Shown: positions 9,792 to 18,088, numbered from the stretch's first letter. The stretch is DNA of 43,369 bases from an uncultured Verrucomicrobia subdivision 3 bacterium (GCA_903944085.1 CAJAQO010000063.1:1-43369); one strand, 5' to 3'. Notes: a model not told the origin generated them from the letters alone. Numbers and translations are program-made.

Positions 9792-10868
9792 TTATTTTGT
9801 GGCGGCAACCGCCGGTTTATCCGTGAGTGTTTTTATAAGATTTATGGTGATAGCCGTGACCAGTACGCCGGCGATAATCGCCACAATATACATCAGTGGT
9901 TTATCCACGACCGGCAGAACAATCGGCCCGCCATGCGGCGCGTGGTCCCCCACGCCGCCGAGCATCGCAATCGTGGAAGCGACCATTGACCCAAACATGA
10001 TCGCTGGAATCACCCGCAACGGATCGCCGGCGGCAAAGGGAATTGCGCCCTCGGTAATACCCACCATCCCCATGCCCAGCGCGGCCAAGCCGGATTCGCG
10101 CTGTTCTTCCGTCCAGCGTTTGCGATTCAGCAATGTGGCCAGACCCAGACCAATCGGCGGCGTGCAAATCGCGGCGGCGCACGCGCCCATGATGAAGTAA
10201 TTTTGCTGCTGAATCATGGCCACGCCGAAAAAGAACGCCGTCTTGTTGACCGGTCCGCCCATGTCAAAGGCAATCATCGCACCCAAGATCATTGCCAATA
10301 CGATTTGCGAACCGTGCTGCATGTTTTCGAGAAAATGATTCAACTGCAGAAACACTTTGGCGATGGGCAAATTCAGCGCAAACATCAAGAAACCGACGAT
10401 CAGCGCGGACAAAATGGGAATGACAATGACCGGCATGATGGGCCGGAAAATTGTTGCCACGGGAATTTTTTTGAGCCAGTTGACCACATGGCCGGCCACC
10501 AAGCCGATCACCAGCGCGCCGAGAAAGCCGGCACTGATATTTTTCCCTTCGACGAGTTGCGGCGTGCCCGCGATGAAGCCACCGATAAAACCGGGGACCA
10601 AGCCGGGTTTGCCGGCCATGCCGTAGGAAATAAAGCCCGCCAGCACCGCCGGGAAAAGCGTGAAGGCCGCCACGCCGATCGTGAACATGTTTTGCACCAG
10701 CCACGGGCCTTGCATCGGATCCGGTGCGCCTTTGTCATTTAGGAGATGAAAGTGAAACGCATAAGTCAGCGCTAGTGCGATCAAAATGCCGCCGCAGGCA
10801 ATGAAGGGAATGACGAAGGAAACCCCGGTCAACAGATACTGCTTGTGTTTCTGCAACAATGCTTTCAT
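9792..10868 (-). CDS. PTS fructose-family EIIC membrane permease
   Basis: This 358-residue polytopic membrane protein starts at the ATG at 10866-10868, giving MKALLQKHKQYLLTGVSFVIPF. That is the usual EIIC(Fru) N-terminus; the 19 residues that could be added upstream are unlike the family. Conserved stretches include GFIGGFIAGTPQ, DMGGPVNKTAFFFG and GITEGAIPFAAGDPLRVIP, which form the transport domain and sugar site. It is the first gene of the leftward operon EIIC - EIIB - HPr-EI-EIIA - mannosidase - HupE-like. The sugar is unproven. Fructose-family permeases also carry mannosylglycerate (E. coli MngA) or other hexosides, and the adjacent GH38 gene makes a mannose compound plausible. Confidence 0.92.
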   Translation of the reverse strand: MKALLQKHKQYLLTGVSFVIPFIACGGILIALALTYAFHFHLLNDKGAPDPMQGPWLVQNMFTIGVAAFTLFPAVLAGFISYGMAGKPGLVPGFIGGFIAGTPQLVEGKNISAGFLGALVIGLVAGHVVNWLKKIPVATIFRPIMPVIVIPILSALIVGFLMFALNLPIAKVFLQLNHFLENMQHGSQIVLAMILGAMIAFDMGGPVNKTAFFFGVAMIQQQNYFIMGACAAAICTPPIGLGLATLLNRKRWTEEQRESGLAALGMGMVGITEGAIPFAAGDPLRVIPAIMFGSMVASTIAMLGGVGDHAPHGGPIVLPVVDKPLMYIVAIIAGVLVTAITINLIKTLTDKPAVAATK

Positions 10869-10937
10869 GCGTTTTGAGTGGTGAATCTTGAGGGGTAATA
10901 TTATTGCCGCCACGGCCTTCTGCAAAATAAAAGAATG

Positions 10938-10960
10938 TTGTATTTATTGTATATTTGTAA
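10938..10960. promoter_or_regulatory. possible operator: three TTGTA direct repeats in the divergent PTS/AraC promoter region
   Basis: TTGTAT at 10938, TTGTAT at 10947 and TTGTAA at 10955 recur 9 and 8 bp apart in an AT-rich patch between the divergent EIIC and AraC-family genes. AraC-family proteins usually bind direct repeats. These lie just before the regulator's ATG and about 70-95 bp upstream of EIIC, so they could serve auto- and operon regulation. No -35/-10 pair stands out on either strand. Confidence 0.3.
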
Positions 10961-10971
10961 CAATTGCCGGC

Positions 10972-11826
10972 ATGAGTCTTTTGGCCGCCGAAAACTGGAC
11001 GGGGCAACCATTGCGCCGCCTGCAGATCCGGCAAGTCGTGGTCTGCGGTCGCCTGTTGCATCCGCCGCTCTACAGCCATGCGGTAAATTTCCCCCGGCTC
11101 GAACTGCCGCTGCACGGGTGCTACGAAAATAAAATCGAAGCCGGCGGGAAAATTGTCACCGTCAAGCTGCGCCCCGGTTCGGCGCTCTTTGCCGCACCGA
11201 ATTGCTGGAATCTGCCGGCGTGGAAGCCCGGCTTGGAACTGCTGTCATTATTATTTGGCGCCCGGCAAATCGGCATCAGCATCGTGACATCACCGCGCCG
11301 GCGTGGCCCGCAGCTTGCCGCGAGGAAATTTTCCATCCCGACGCCGCGGACCGGCCCCCTGCCGCCGTTGTTGGAGGCGATGACCCAGGCGCAGGCGACC
11401 CACAGCGATCCAGAAGTTTTCCCCGGGCTCGCGGGCGCCTTGGTCCGTTGTGTCCTGCAACTGCTACGCCAGCCCGCTTTGCCGGCGGCGACCGGCCGGG
11501 CGCAGCGGCTGCTGCAGAACGTCTGCTTGTTTTTACAAAATCATTATGCCTATGAAATCACGCGGGACTCGGTGGCGGCGCAATTTGGCATCACTCCGAA
11601 TCACCTTTCGCGGCTGTTTCAGACGCATGGCCACATGACCTTCAGCAATTATCTGACGCATGTGCGCATTGACCGCGCGAAACACTTGTTACAAAACTAC
11701 AATCTAAAGCTGGATGAAATCGCCGCCCTTTGCGGCTATTATGACGCGCCGCATTTTTGTCATGTGTTCAAACGGCTGACCAAAACCACGCCGGCCGAAT
11801 ATCGTGTAAAAATGCGCCCGGTGTGA
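10972..11826 (+). CDS. AraC-family transcriptional regulator
   Basis: This 284-residue regulator starts at the ATG at 10972 (MSLLAAENWTG). Residues ~1-165 form a cupin-like sensor region with little recognisable motif. Residues ~185-284 are the AraC double helix-turn-helix: first HTH around ITRDSVAAQFGITPNHLSRL, second around LKLDEIAALCGYYDAPHFCH, followed by the FKRLTKTTPAEYR signature. Its divergent position, 103 bp from EIIC, makes it the likely local regulator of the PTS-mannosidase operon; the inducer is unknown. The frame is open a little upstream, but that segment overlaps the shared promoter region. Confidence 0.88.
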   Translation: MSLLAAENWTGQPLRRLQIRQVVVCGRLLHPPLYSHAVNFPRLELPLHGCYENKIEAGGKIVTVKLRPGSALFAAPNCWNLPAWKPGLELLSLLFGARQIGISIVTSPRRRGPQLAARKFSIPTPRTGPLPPLLEAMTQAQATHSDPEVFPGLAGALVRCVLQLLRQPALPAATGRAQRLLQNVCLFLQNHYAYEITRDSVAAQFGITPNHLSRLFQTHGHMTFSNYLTHVRIDRAKHLLQNYNLKLDEIAALCGYYDAPHFCHVFKRLTKTTPAEYRVKMRPV

Positions 11827-12274
11827 AATTCGCGCTGTTTCCGTTTGTCGCCACCCCATTGATTCAATGCCTTCAAGGGTGTTTAAAACCCCGCTGCCTT
11901 GAGCGCGCGTGCCGCCGCACTTTTGCCGGCGCTTGCGTTTCTTCCCAAACGACCGCATAACCCAATCCGTAAAATTGCGGCGGCATTGGGCCACGCTTGC
12001 CCTCCTTTGCCACGCTGCATATTGAAACCGCCATTGCCAACTCGGTCTTAAGACGGCTGCGAATGAGGTTGCCTCCAACGCGCAAACATGCAAAAAATGT
12101 CCCTGATGGCGCATGGCAAATCAAATTTGAATACTGTGTGAACGGCAACCCTCCCACGCTTTGCCGTGCGGCCGCATGATTTCACGCCAGCCGCATTTGA
12201 AATGCCGCGAGCCGTAGCAGATGGTAAAAAGAAGAATTTGCCGAACCTCTTGAAGCCTTCGGTTTTGTTGGTTT
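11827..12274. other. gene-poor spacer between the AraC gene and tRNA-Arg
   Basis: There are 448 bp without a gene I can support. Two overlapping leftward frames (about 94 and 136 codons) are open here, but they have arginine/histidine-rich compositions, and one runs antisense into the regulator. No repeat, hairpin-plus-T-tract or RNA gene was recognised. Local G+C is similar to that of the neighbours. Confidence 0.4.
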
Positions 12275-12350
12275 GCTCCCGTAGCTCAAATGGACAGAGC
12301 AGCGGATTTCTAATCCGCCTATCCCGGTTCGATTCCGGGCGGGAGCGCCA
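12275..12350 (+). tRNA. tRNA-Arg(TCT), CCA encoded
   Basis: The cloverleaf is complete. The acceptor stem is GCTCCCG (12275-12281) with CGGGAGC (12340-12346), and the D stem is GCTC/GAGC. The anticodon stem GCGGA/TCCGC closes the loop TTTCTAA, with anticodon TCT at 12309-12311. The T arm is CCCGG-TTCGATT-CCGGG. The discriminator G is at 12347 and a genomic CCA at 12348-12350. It decodes AGA. Confidence 0.96.
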
Positions 12351-12422
12351 GCGCCGAGCGAAGATCTTTCCTGCATTTCTGGTTTGACGCCGGCCCGCAA
12401 AAGCGCGACAACTGCGGACACC

Positions 12423-13031
12423 ATGAATGCCAAACGCTGGTTTGCCTGGGTGTGCCTGGCGCTGATGCTGGTCGCGGAAATTTTTTTATTCCGCGCGAAC
12501 CACGAGCGCGACACGGCGCTGACGGATTTGCGCGACGCGCAACAGCAGTTGCATCAGGCGCAGACCGAACTGGAGGAATTGAAAAATTCCAGCGCCGGCC
12601 GGCAGGCGGCGGAAATTACCAGCCTGCGCAAGCAAAATGAAGCGCTGACGGGCAAGGTCAGCGCGCTTCAGAAAAATCTCGAAAGCCTGCAGGCCAACAG
12701 CCAGAAGACGGAGCAGAGCCTGACCAAAGCGCGCACGGCGCTGGAATTGCAGCAGGCGAATTTGCAGCAGCTCCAGACCGAACAGCAGCAGGCCGCGCTG
12801 GCGGCCAACGCCAACACCTGCATCAACAACCTCCGCCAGCTCGACGCGGCCAAGCAGCAATGGGCGCTGGAAAAAATCAAGGCCGCCACCGACGTGCCGA
12901 CCGCGCAGGATTTGCTGCCGTATCTCAAAGACGGCGTTTTTCCGGTGTGTCCCGATGGCGGGAATTATGCCATCAACGCGGTCGGCGAGCTGCCGGCGTG
13001 TTCGATTTCCGGCCACGTCCTGCCGCAATAG
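12423..13031 (+). CDS. coiled-coil protein with a pseudopilin-like C-terminal domain
   Basis: This 202-residue protein starts at the ATG at 12423. Residues 4-22 are one hydrophobic segment (FAWVCLALMLVAEIFLF), a signal anchor. Residues ~25-135 are a long Gln/Leu/Glu-rich coiled coil. Residues ~140-202 match a domain common at the C-terminus of verrucomicrobial type II secretion-like pseudopilins: CINNLRQLDAAKQQWALE, then PTAQDLLPYLK, CPDGGNYAINAVGELPACS and a terminal GH. The normal prepilin cleavage motif is absent. The pilin domain therefore appears grafted onto a membrane-anchored coiled coil. Function unknown. It is probably monocistronic, between the tRNA and tkt. Confidence 0.75.
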   Translation: MNAKRWFAWVCLALMLVAEIFLFRANHERDTALTDLRDAQQQLHQAQTELEELKNSSAGRQAAEITSLRKQNEALTGKVSALQKNLESLQANSQKTEQSLTKARTALELQQANLQQLQTEQQQAALAANANTCINNLRQLDAAKQQWALEKIKAATDVPTAQDLLPYLKDGVFPVCPDGGNYAINAVGELPACSISGHVLPQ

Positions 13032-13100
13032 GCCGCGTTTTCCCGATTTTCAGTCTTGGCTTTCGCCATCAAACGGGTAAACTTACCGTTCTAATTATTT

Positions 13101-14930
13101 ATGATTGAAACGGACATTGAATTGTTGAAAGGCATCGCCAACCAGTTGCGCATCCATTCCATCGAGGCAACCACGGCGGCGGGCAGCGGCCACCCGACTT
13201 CCTGCTGCTCGGCGGCGGATGTCGTCGCCGCGCTGTTCTTCGGCCACATGAAGTATGACGCGAAGAACCCGCATTACTACAACAACGACCGTTTCATTCT
13301 CTCCAAAGGCCACGCCGCGCCGCTGCTTTACGCCGCGTGGGCGGAAAACGGTTTTGTCCCGATTCCTGAATTGCTGAAGCTCCGCCAATTCGGCAACGAC
13401 CTCGAAGGTCATCCCACGCCCCGCCTCGCGTTCGCCGATGTGGCGACCGGTTCGCTGGGCCAAGGTCTCGGCGTCGGTGTAGGCATGGCGCTCGCCGCGC
13501 TGCAAGACAAGCTGGATTACAACACCTACGTTTTGCTCGGTGACGGCGAAATCGCCGAAGGTGCCGTTTGGGAAGCGGCGAATCTGGCGGGGTTTTACAA
13601 GTTGAGCAACCTCATCGCGATTGTGGACGCCAACCGTCTCGGCCAGAGTCAGGCGACCATGTTTGGCCACGATATCAGTGTTTATGCGAAGCGCTTCGAC
13701 GCCTTTGGCTGGCGCGTGGAAACGATTGACGGCCACGACATCGAGGAAATCATTGAAGTTTTGAGCGGCATTGGACTCGATGAAAAGCCGCTCGTCATCA
13801 TCGCCAAAACTTACAAAGGCGCGGGCGTTTCGTTCATTCAGGACAAGGACGGCTGGCATGGCAAGCCGCTGAACAAAGAAGAAGCCGCGCAAGCAGTGGC
13901 CGAACTTTCGCCGAGTGCCCGCTCCGGCCTTGGCGTCCCGATCCCGTCGCCGTCGCAGTTGCCCGCGCCGAATCTTGCGGCGCCCGCGAGCTATGCGGCC
14001 ATCAGCTACAAGCTCGGAGACCAGATCGCCACCCGCGAAGCCTACGGCACGGCACTGGTTCGCCTCGGCGAAGCTGATCCGCGCATCAACGCGTTGGATG
14101 GCGACACGAAAAACTCCACCTACGCGGAAAAATTCTTCAAAAAATTTCCGGATCGCTCCACCGAATGTTTCATCGCGGAACAAAACCTGGTTGCCGTCGC
14201 GGTCGGTTACGCCACGCGCGGCCATGTGCCGTTCGCCTCGACGTTCGCCACATTTTTCACGCGGGCCGCTGACCAGATTCGCGTGGCCGGCATTTCGCAA
14301 TCGAACTTGAAGCTGGTCGGTTCGCACGTCGGCATCAGCATCGGCGAAGACGGTCCGTCGCAAATGGCGCTGGAAGATTTGGCGATGATGCGCGCCGTCG
14401 TCGGCAGCACGGTTTTGTATCCGGCCGATGCCGTGGCCACGGAAAAATTGCTCGAACAGATGGCGATTTTGAAAGGCGTCGCCTTCCTGCGCACCTCGCG
14501 CCCGAAAACGCCGGTGATTTATGGCAACGACGAACAGTTCCCCGTCGGCGGCGCAAAAGTGCTGCGTGAAGGCAGCAAAGTCACCGTCGTCGGCGCGGGC
14601 GTGACTTTGTTCGAGGCTTTGAAAGCGGCGGATCAATTGAAAGCCGAAGGCATCGCCATCACCGTCATTGACGCTTACAGCATCAAGCCGCTCGGTAAAA
14701 AGGAAATTCTCGCCGCCGCAAAAAAAACAAACAACACCGTCATCACGGTGGAAGATCATTATTCCGAAGGCGGCCTCGGCGACGCCGTCGCCGGCGAATT
14801 GAGCAGCGAAGGCATCAAAGTTCACAAGCTCGCCGTGGTCGGCATCCCGCGCTCCGGCCACGCGGCGGAACTCATGGCCGCGTTCGGCATTGACGCCGCC
14901 GCGATTGTGAAAAAAGTCAAATCGCTGTAA
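13101..14930 (+). CDS. tkt: transketolase
   Basis: This 609-residue single-chain transketolase is shorter than the ~660-residue E. coli type. The N-terminal thiamine-diphosphate domain has SGHPTSCCSAADVVAAL, SKGHAAPLLYAAW, TGSLGQGLGVGVGMA and the ThDP/Mg motif GDGEIAEGAVWEAANLAGFY...VDANR. A linker of about 35 Pro/Ala/Ser-rich residues (near 270-305) leads to the pyrimidine-binding domain (CFIAEQNLVAVAVGYATRG, SIGEDGPSQMALEDLA) and the C-terminal domain. It interconverts C5, C3 and C7 sugar phosphates in the non-oxidative pentose phosphate pathway and so complements zwf and pgl in this window. It is apparently monocistronic, with a strong terminator 20 bp downstream. Confidence 0.93.
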   Translation: MIETDIELLKGIANQLRIHSIEATTAAGSGHPTSCCSAADVVAALFFGHMKYDAKNPHYYNNDRFILSKGHAAPLLYAAWAENGFVPIPELLKLRQFGNDLEGHPTPRLAFADVATGSLGQGLGVGVGMALAALQDKLDYNTYVLLGDGEIAEGAVWEAANLAGFYKLSNLIAIVDANRLGQSQATMFGHDISVYAKRFDAFGWRVETIDGHDIEEIIEVLSGIGLDEKPLVIIAKTYKGAGVSFIQDKDGWHGKPLNKEEAAQAVAELSPSARSGLGVPIPSPSQLPAPNLAAPASYAAISYKLGDQIATREAYGTALVRLGEADPRINALDGDTKNSTYAEKFFKKFPDRSTECFIAEQNLVAVAVGYATRGHVPFASTFATFFTRAADQIRVAGISQSNLKLVGSHVGISIGEDGPSQMALEDLAMMRAVVGSTVLYPADAVATEKLLEQMAILKGVAFLRTSRPKTPVIYGNDEQFPVGGAKVLREGSKVTVVGAGVTLFEALKAADQLKAEGIAITVIDAYSIKPLGKKEILAAAKKTNNTVITVEDHYSEGGLGDAVAGELSSEGIKVHKLAVVGIPRSGHAAELMAAFGIDAAAIVKKVKSL

Positions 14931-14950
14931 TCGCCAAGGTTTTCAGGCGC

Positions 14951-14989
14951 AAAAACGCGGAGAAGCAATTCTCCGCGTTTTTCTTTTTT
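14951..14989 (+). terminator. intrinsic terminator after tkt
   Basis: A perfect 14-bp stem (14951-14964 with 14969-14982) closes on a GCAA tetraloop. Its G+C-rich core CGCGGAGAA is followed by a T-rich run (TTTTTCTTTTTT). The stem has A/T flanks on both sides and could also work for leftward transcripts. Confidence 0.9.
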
Positions 14990-15025
14990 GCCAGTCGCGC
15001 GAAATTGGTGCAAATTGTTTCAGCG

Positions 15026-15589
15026 ATGGCCACCAAGCCAAAATTTCTCCAGGGTCAGTTGCTGCTCGACAGCGGGCAGCTCGGCGGCTCGTTTTTTCAG
15101 CGCACCGTCGTTCTCATCTGCCAGCACAACGCCGAAGGCGCGTTCGGCCTCGTGCTCAACCGCGCGCTCGGCAAGACCGTCGGCGAAATGATCGTGGCCG
15201 ATTTGCCGGACTTGCTCAAGGAATCGCCGTTGTTTCTGGGCGGCCCGGTGCAGCCCAGCGCGCTGAGTTTTCTGCACACGGACAGTTTTATTCCCGATGC
15301 CGACGTGCTGCCGAATCTCGCGCTCGGCCATTCGCTCGATGATTTGCTCGAAATTGGCGGAGGTTTTTCCCCGACGAAAAAAGTGCGGCTGTTCGCCGGT
15401 TACGCCGGTTGGAGCGCCGGCCAGCTTGAAAGTGAAATGAAACGGAAATCGTGGCTGACGCATCCGGCGTCGGTGCAGTTGGTGTTTGAAATACCGCCCG
15501 AGCAGCTCTGGCAAAAAGTTTTGCACGACAAAGGCGGCTGGAAAAACCAGCTGCTCGCGCAGATGCCGGACGATTTGTCGCTGAATTGA
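15026..15589 (+). CDS. YqgE/AlgH family protein (UPF0301)
   Basis: This 187-residue protein starts at the ATG at 15026; an in-frame TTG 21 bp upstream is less likely. Family motifs are present: GQLLLDSGQLGGSFFQRTVVLICQ (read as two adjoining pieces), GAFGLVLNR, LFLGGPVQ, VRLFAGYAGWSAGQLE and a final W-rich segment. The length is standard. The AlgH/YqgE family is widespread and structurally known, but its molecular role is undefined; alginate regulation is specific to Pseudomonas. It is convergent with manA, with 67 bp between them. Confidence 0.88.
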   Translation: MATKPKFLQGQLLLDSGQLGGSFFQRTVVLICQHNAEGAFGLVLNRALGKTVGEMIVADLPDLLKESPLFLGGPVQPSALSFLHTDSFIPDADVLPNLALGHSLDDLLEIGGGFSPTKKVRLFAGYAGWSAGQLESEMKRKSWLTHPASVQLVFEIPPEQLWQKVLHDKGGWKNQLLAQMPDDLSLN

Positions 15590-15656
15590 AATTTCGGAGG
15601 CACGAGTTCCGCGCCGCCCAAATTTTAGAGGCTCATGGAATTCGCCACCCCGAAAT

Positions 15657-16631
15657 CTAATTTGCCTCGACGCGCAGCAAGGCCGCGTTGGATTTCGCCA
15701 GAATTTCCGTCCGCTCCAAACTCGCCGGAATCAAACTAAATTGGCCGGCGGATAATTTCACCGCCGTCGCGCCGCTCTTGATTTCAACTTCGCCGGTCGT
15801 CACGGCGATAATTTGCAACTGCTTCGGTTTTAGCAAACCGCTCGCGCCAGGAATTAATTTCCACGCTTCGACGTCAAACAACGGATCATTTACCAACCAA
15901 CGTTTTTGAATTGCTCCGCCGCCAATAAATTTTGTTTCCACCAGCTTTGGCTCGAAGTCATTGAAATCAATGCTGGCGAGCGATTGCGCGATGTGCAGCT
16001 CGCGCGGCTGGCCGTCGAGGCCGACGCGGTTCCAGTCGAAGACGCGGTAAGTCGTGTCCGAATTCTGCTGGATTTCAAAAATCACCAAGCCGTCGCCGAT
16101 GGCGTGAACGCGGCCGCTGGGCAGAAACATCGTGTCGCCGGCTTTGACCGGAATCCGGTGAAAACAGTCCGCCACGCTGCCGTTGGAAATTTTTTTCTCG
16201 AATTCGGCGCGCGTCACGCCGCGTTTGAGGCCGACATACAAACTCGCCTCCGGCGCGGCGTCGGCGATGAACCACATTTCCGTTTTCGGCTCGCCTTTGA
16301 GTTCCGCCGCCTTGCTGGCCGGCGGATGAACCTGGAGCGACAATTTTTCGCGCGCGTCGAGAATTTTACAAAGCAGCGGAAAGCGGCCCGCCGCCGCCGG
16401 TTTCGCGCCGCCGAGAATTTCCGCCGCGTGCTGTTCCATCAGCCAGCGCAGATTTTTTCCGGCGAGCGGGCCGTTGACGATGACGCTGGCGTCGCCGGGC
16501 CGGTCGGAAATTTCCCACGCTTCGCCGATGCGTTCGCCGGCGGGAATTGGCTTGGCATAAAGCCGTTCCAATTCGCGTCCGCCCCAGATGCGGTCCTTGA
16601 AAATCGGCCGGAAAACAAAGGGATAAAGCAT
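15657..16631 (-). CDS. manA: mannose-6-phosphate isomerase, class I
   Basis: This 324-residue cupin metalloenzyme interconverts mannose 6-phosphate and fructose 6-phosphate. Zinc-ligand motifs are LSLQVHPP, KTEMWFI and PSGRVHAIGDGLVIFEIQQ, and the family arginine lies in YRVFDWNR. The length fits the short Bacillus-like class I enzymes. The ATG at 16629-16631 begins 1 bp after the accA stop, so the two genes are co-transcribed. It would feed mannose 6-phosphate, from the PTS or the mannosidase products encoded upstream, into glycolysis, although it is not in that operon. Confidence 0.92.
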   Translation of the reverse strand: MLYPFVFRPIFKDRIWGGRELERLYAKPIPAGERIGEAWEISDRPGDASVIVNGPLAGKNLRWLMEQHAAEILGGAKPAAAGRFPLLCKILDAREKLSLQVHPPASKAAELKGEPKTEMWFIADAAPEASLYVGLKRGVTRAEFEKKISNGSVADCFHRIPVKAGDTMFLPSGRVHAIGDGLVIFEIQQNSDTTYRVFDWNRVGLDGQPRELHIAQSLASIDFNDFEPKLVETKFIGGGAIQKRWLVNDPLFDVEAWKLIPGASGLLKPKQLQIIAVTTGEVEIKSGATAVKLSAGQFSLIPASLERTEILAKSNAALLRVEAN

Positions 16632-16632
16632 A

Positions 16633-17649
16633 TCAGGCAACGGCCGGTTCAGCGGCTTTGGCGGGTTTCATTTCGCCGTTTTCCACGGCCTTTTCAAGGA
16701 AGTGGCCGTGCGCGCGGAATTTTTCGTAGCGTTTTTTTAAGCGCTCCGCGACCGGCAGCGCGAGGATTTGTTCCAGGTGTTTGAGCAGATGCGTCTTCAG
16801 ATTGAGCGCCGTGCCCAGCGTGTCGGTGTGCGCGCCGCCGAGCGGTTCCGGCACCACTTCGTCCACCAGTTTGAGATGCAGCAAATCTTTCGCGGTGATC
16901 TTGAGCGCGGCGGCGGCCTTGCCGGCGTTGGCGCGGTCTTTCCACAAAATGGCCGCGCAGCCTTCCGGGCTGATGACGGAATAATAAGCGTTTTCCAAGA
17001 TCAAAACGCGGTCGGCCACGCCGATGCCGAGCGCGCCGCCGGAACCACCTTCGCCAATGATGGCGGCGATGATCGGCACTTCGAGCAAAGTCATTTCGCG
17101 GAGATTGACAGCGATGGCCTCGGCGATGTGGCGTTCTTCCGCCGCCACGCCGGGATACGCGCCCGCCGTGTCAATGACCGTGATGATGGGCAGCCCGAAT
17201 TTGCTGGCGAGCCGCATGAGCCGAAGCGCCTTGCGGTAGCCTTCGGGATGCGCGGAACCGAAGTTGCGCAAAATATTTTCCTTCGTGTCCCGGCCTTTTT
17301 GCGTGCCGATGACGACAACGCGGTGCTCGCCCAGCTTGGCAAAACCACCGACCATCGCGTGATCCTCGGCAAACATCCGGTCGCCGTGCAATTCCTGAAA
17401 ATCGGAAAAGGTCTTCTGAAAATAATCCAGGGTGTAAGGCCGTTTGGGATGCCGCGCCAGTTGGACGCGCTGCCAGGCGTTCAGGTTCAAAAAGACCTGC
17501 CGGCGGGTTTCCTCCAGCTTTTTTTCGATGATCTGGATTTCCTCCTCGAAGCTGATGCCAAGGGAATGCTTCTCCGGGTGCGCCCGCAGTTCATCCAGCT
17601 TGTTCTGCAATTCGGTGATCGGCTTTTCAAAATCGAGCTGATGCTTCAT
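16633..17649 (-). CDS. accA: acetyl-CoA carboxylase carboxyltransferase subunit alpha
   Basis: This 338-residue protein is the alpha subunit that, with AccD, moves carboxyl from biotin to acetyl-CoA in fatty-acid synthesis. The N-terminal helical part starts LDFEKPITELQNKLDELR. The crotonase-fold core has GDRMFAEDHAMVGGFAKL, HPEGYRKALRLM, DTAGAYPGVAAEERHIAEAI, GEGGSGGALGIGVADRVL and SVISPEGCAAILWKD. A short Ala/Lys/Pro-rich C-terminal tail follows. It is first of a two-gene leftward unit with manA; accD is not in the window. Confidence 0.95.
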   Translation of the reverse strand: MKHQLDFEKPITELQNKLDELRAHPEKHSLGISFEEEIQIIEKKLEETRRQVFLNLNAWQRVQLARHPKRPYTLDYFQKTFSDFQELHGDRMFAEDHAMVGGFAKLGEHRVVVIGTQKGRDTKENILRNFGSAHPEGYRKALRLMRLASKFGLPIITVIDTAGAYPGVAAEERHIAEAIAVNLREMTLLEVPIIAAIIGEGGSGGALGIGVADRVLILENAYYSVISPEGCAAILWKDRANAGKAAAALKITAKDLLHLKLVDEVVPEPLGGAHTDTLGTALNLKTHLLKHLEQILALPVAERLKKRYEKFRAHGHFLEKAVENGEMKPAKAAEPAVA

Positions 17650-17792
17650 GCGTTGGAGATTTTAACCGGATTTCATGCGTAATCAATGCGGAATTAACAA
17701 CGGCAGGTCAGCAACGCCCCGGCAAATCCCGCCCGGCGCGACCGCAAATTTTACGGCCGCGCCGCGTTCGGATCTCTGCGGTCAGCCGCCCC

Positions 17793-17827
17793 GGAAAATA
17801 AAAAAGGCCGGACTTTCGTCCGGCCTT
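17793..17827 (-). terminator. intrinsic terminator on the minus strand
   Basis: A 10-bp perfect stem, 17804-17813 with 17818-17827 (AAGGCCGGAC/GTCCGGCCTT), has a four-base loop. On the minus strand it runs into a T-rich tract (17793-17803). It would end the candidate small RNA and any readthrough from zwf-pgl. Confidence 0.88.
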
Positions 17828-18053
17828 CGTGGTGACGAGGTTAAATACGCCTTCACCGAGGCGCTCAGAAGGGCGACGCGACCAACTTGGGGTCGCTGTC
17901 CGAGCCGCGCCGCAAGCAAAACCTCTATGCCAACCCTAAACGGACAGCGAAATTTTCATTTGCTGAGTCTGAGACGCCAGCCGCTCCAAAAAGTTCAAAC
18001 AAATTTCAAAAATCTTCAACCGGTTTTACGCGCCAGCCTTTGCCCCAGCCAAC
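17797..18053 (-). ncRNA. candidate structured small RNA between pgl and accA
   Basis: This stretch of about 257 nt has no credible ORF and is framed by its own promoter-like element (18060-18088) and a strong terminator. Read on the minus strand, it contains an 8-bp long-range helix, 17941-17948 with 17895-17902 (GCTGTCCG/CGGACAGC), enclosing 38 nt. It also has a 6-bp hairpin, 17878-17883 with 17891-17896 (GCGACC/GGTCGC), and a bulged helix, 17848-17854 with 17868-17875. The terminator stem follows. No known RNA family was recognised: there are no tmRNA, SRP or RNase P signatures. A 6S-like RNA is possible but unproven. The pgl 3' UTR is the alternative explanation. Confidence 0.4.
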
Positions 18054-18059
18054 GCGATA

Positions 18060-18088
18060 ATCCTAGACTAATAACTGTTTAGTTACAA
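18060..18088 (-). promoter_or_regulatory. sigma-70-type promoter candidate just after pgl
   Basis: On the minus strand, TTGTAA (18083-18088) and TAGGAT (18060-18065) are separated by exactly 17 bp. They start 1 bp beyond the pgl stop codon. The predicted start is near 18053, the 5' end of the candidate small RNA. Confidence 0.45.

Noticed and set aside
11704-12157. Two leftward frames in the spacer before tRNA-Arg
   Set aside because: They overlap each other and partly the AraC gene, with no motif; not enough to call a gene.
13095-14861. 588-codon leftward open frame
   Set aside because: It is exactly antisense to transketolase; the sense frame has all family motifs. High G+C makes such shadow frames common.
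17797-18053. Assignment of the candidate RNA to 6S, tmRNA, SRP or RNase P RNA
   Set aside because: None of their core signatures could be recognised; only a covariance search could decide.
17675-18082. Rightward open frame of 135 codons in the accA-pgl spacer
   Set aside because: It runs through a terminator hairpin, has Arg/Pro-rich low-information sequence and no ribosome binding site; a small RNA on the other strand explains the structure better.
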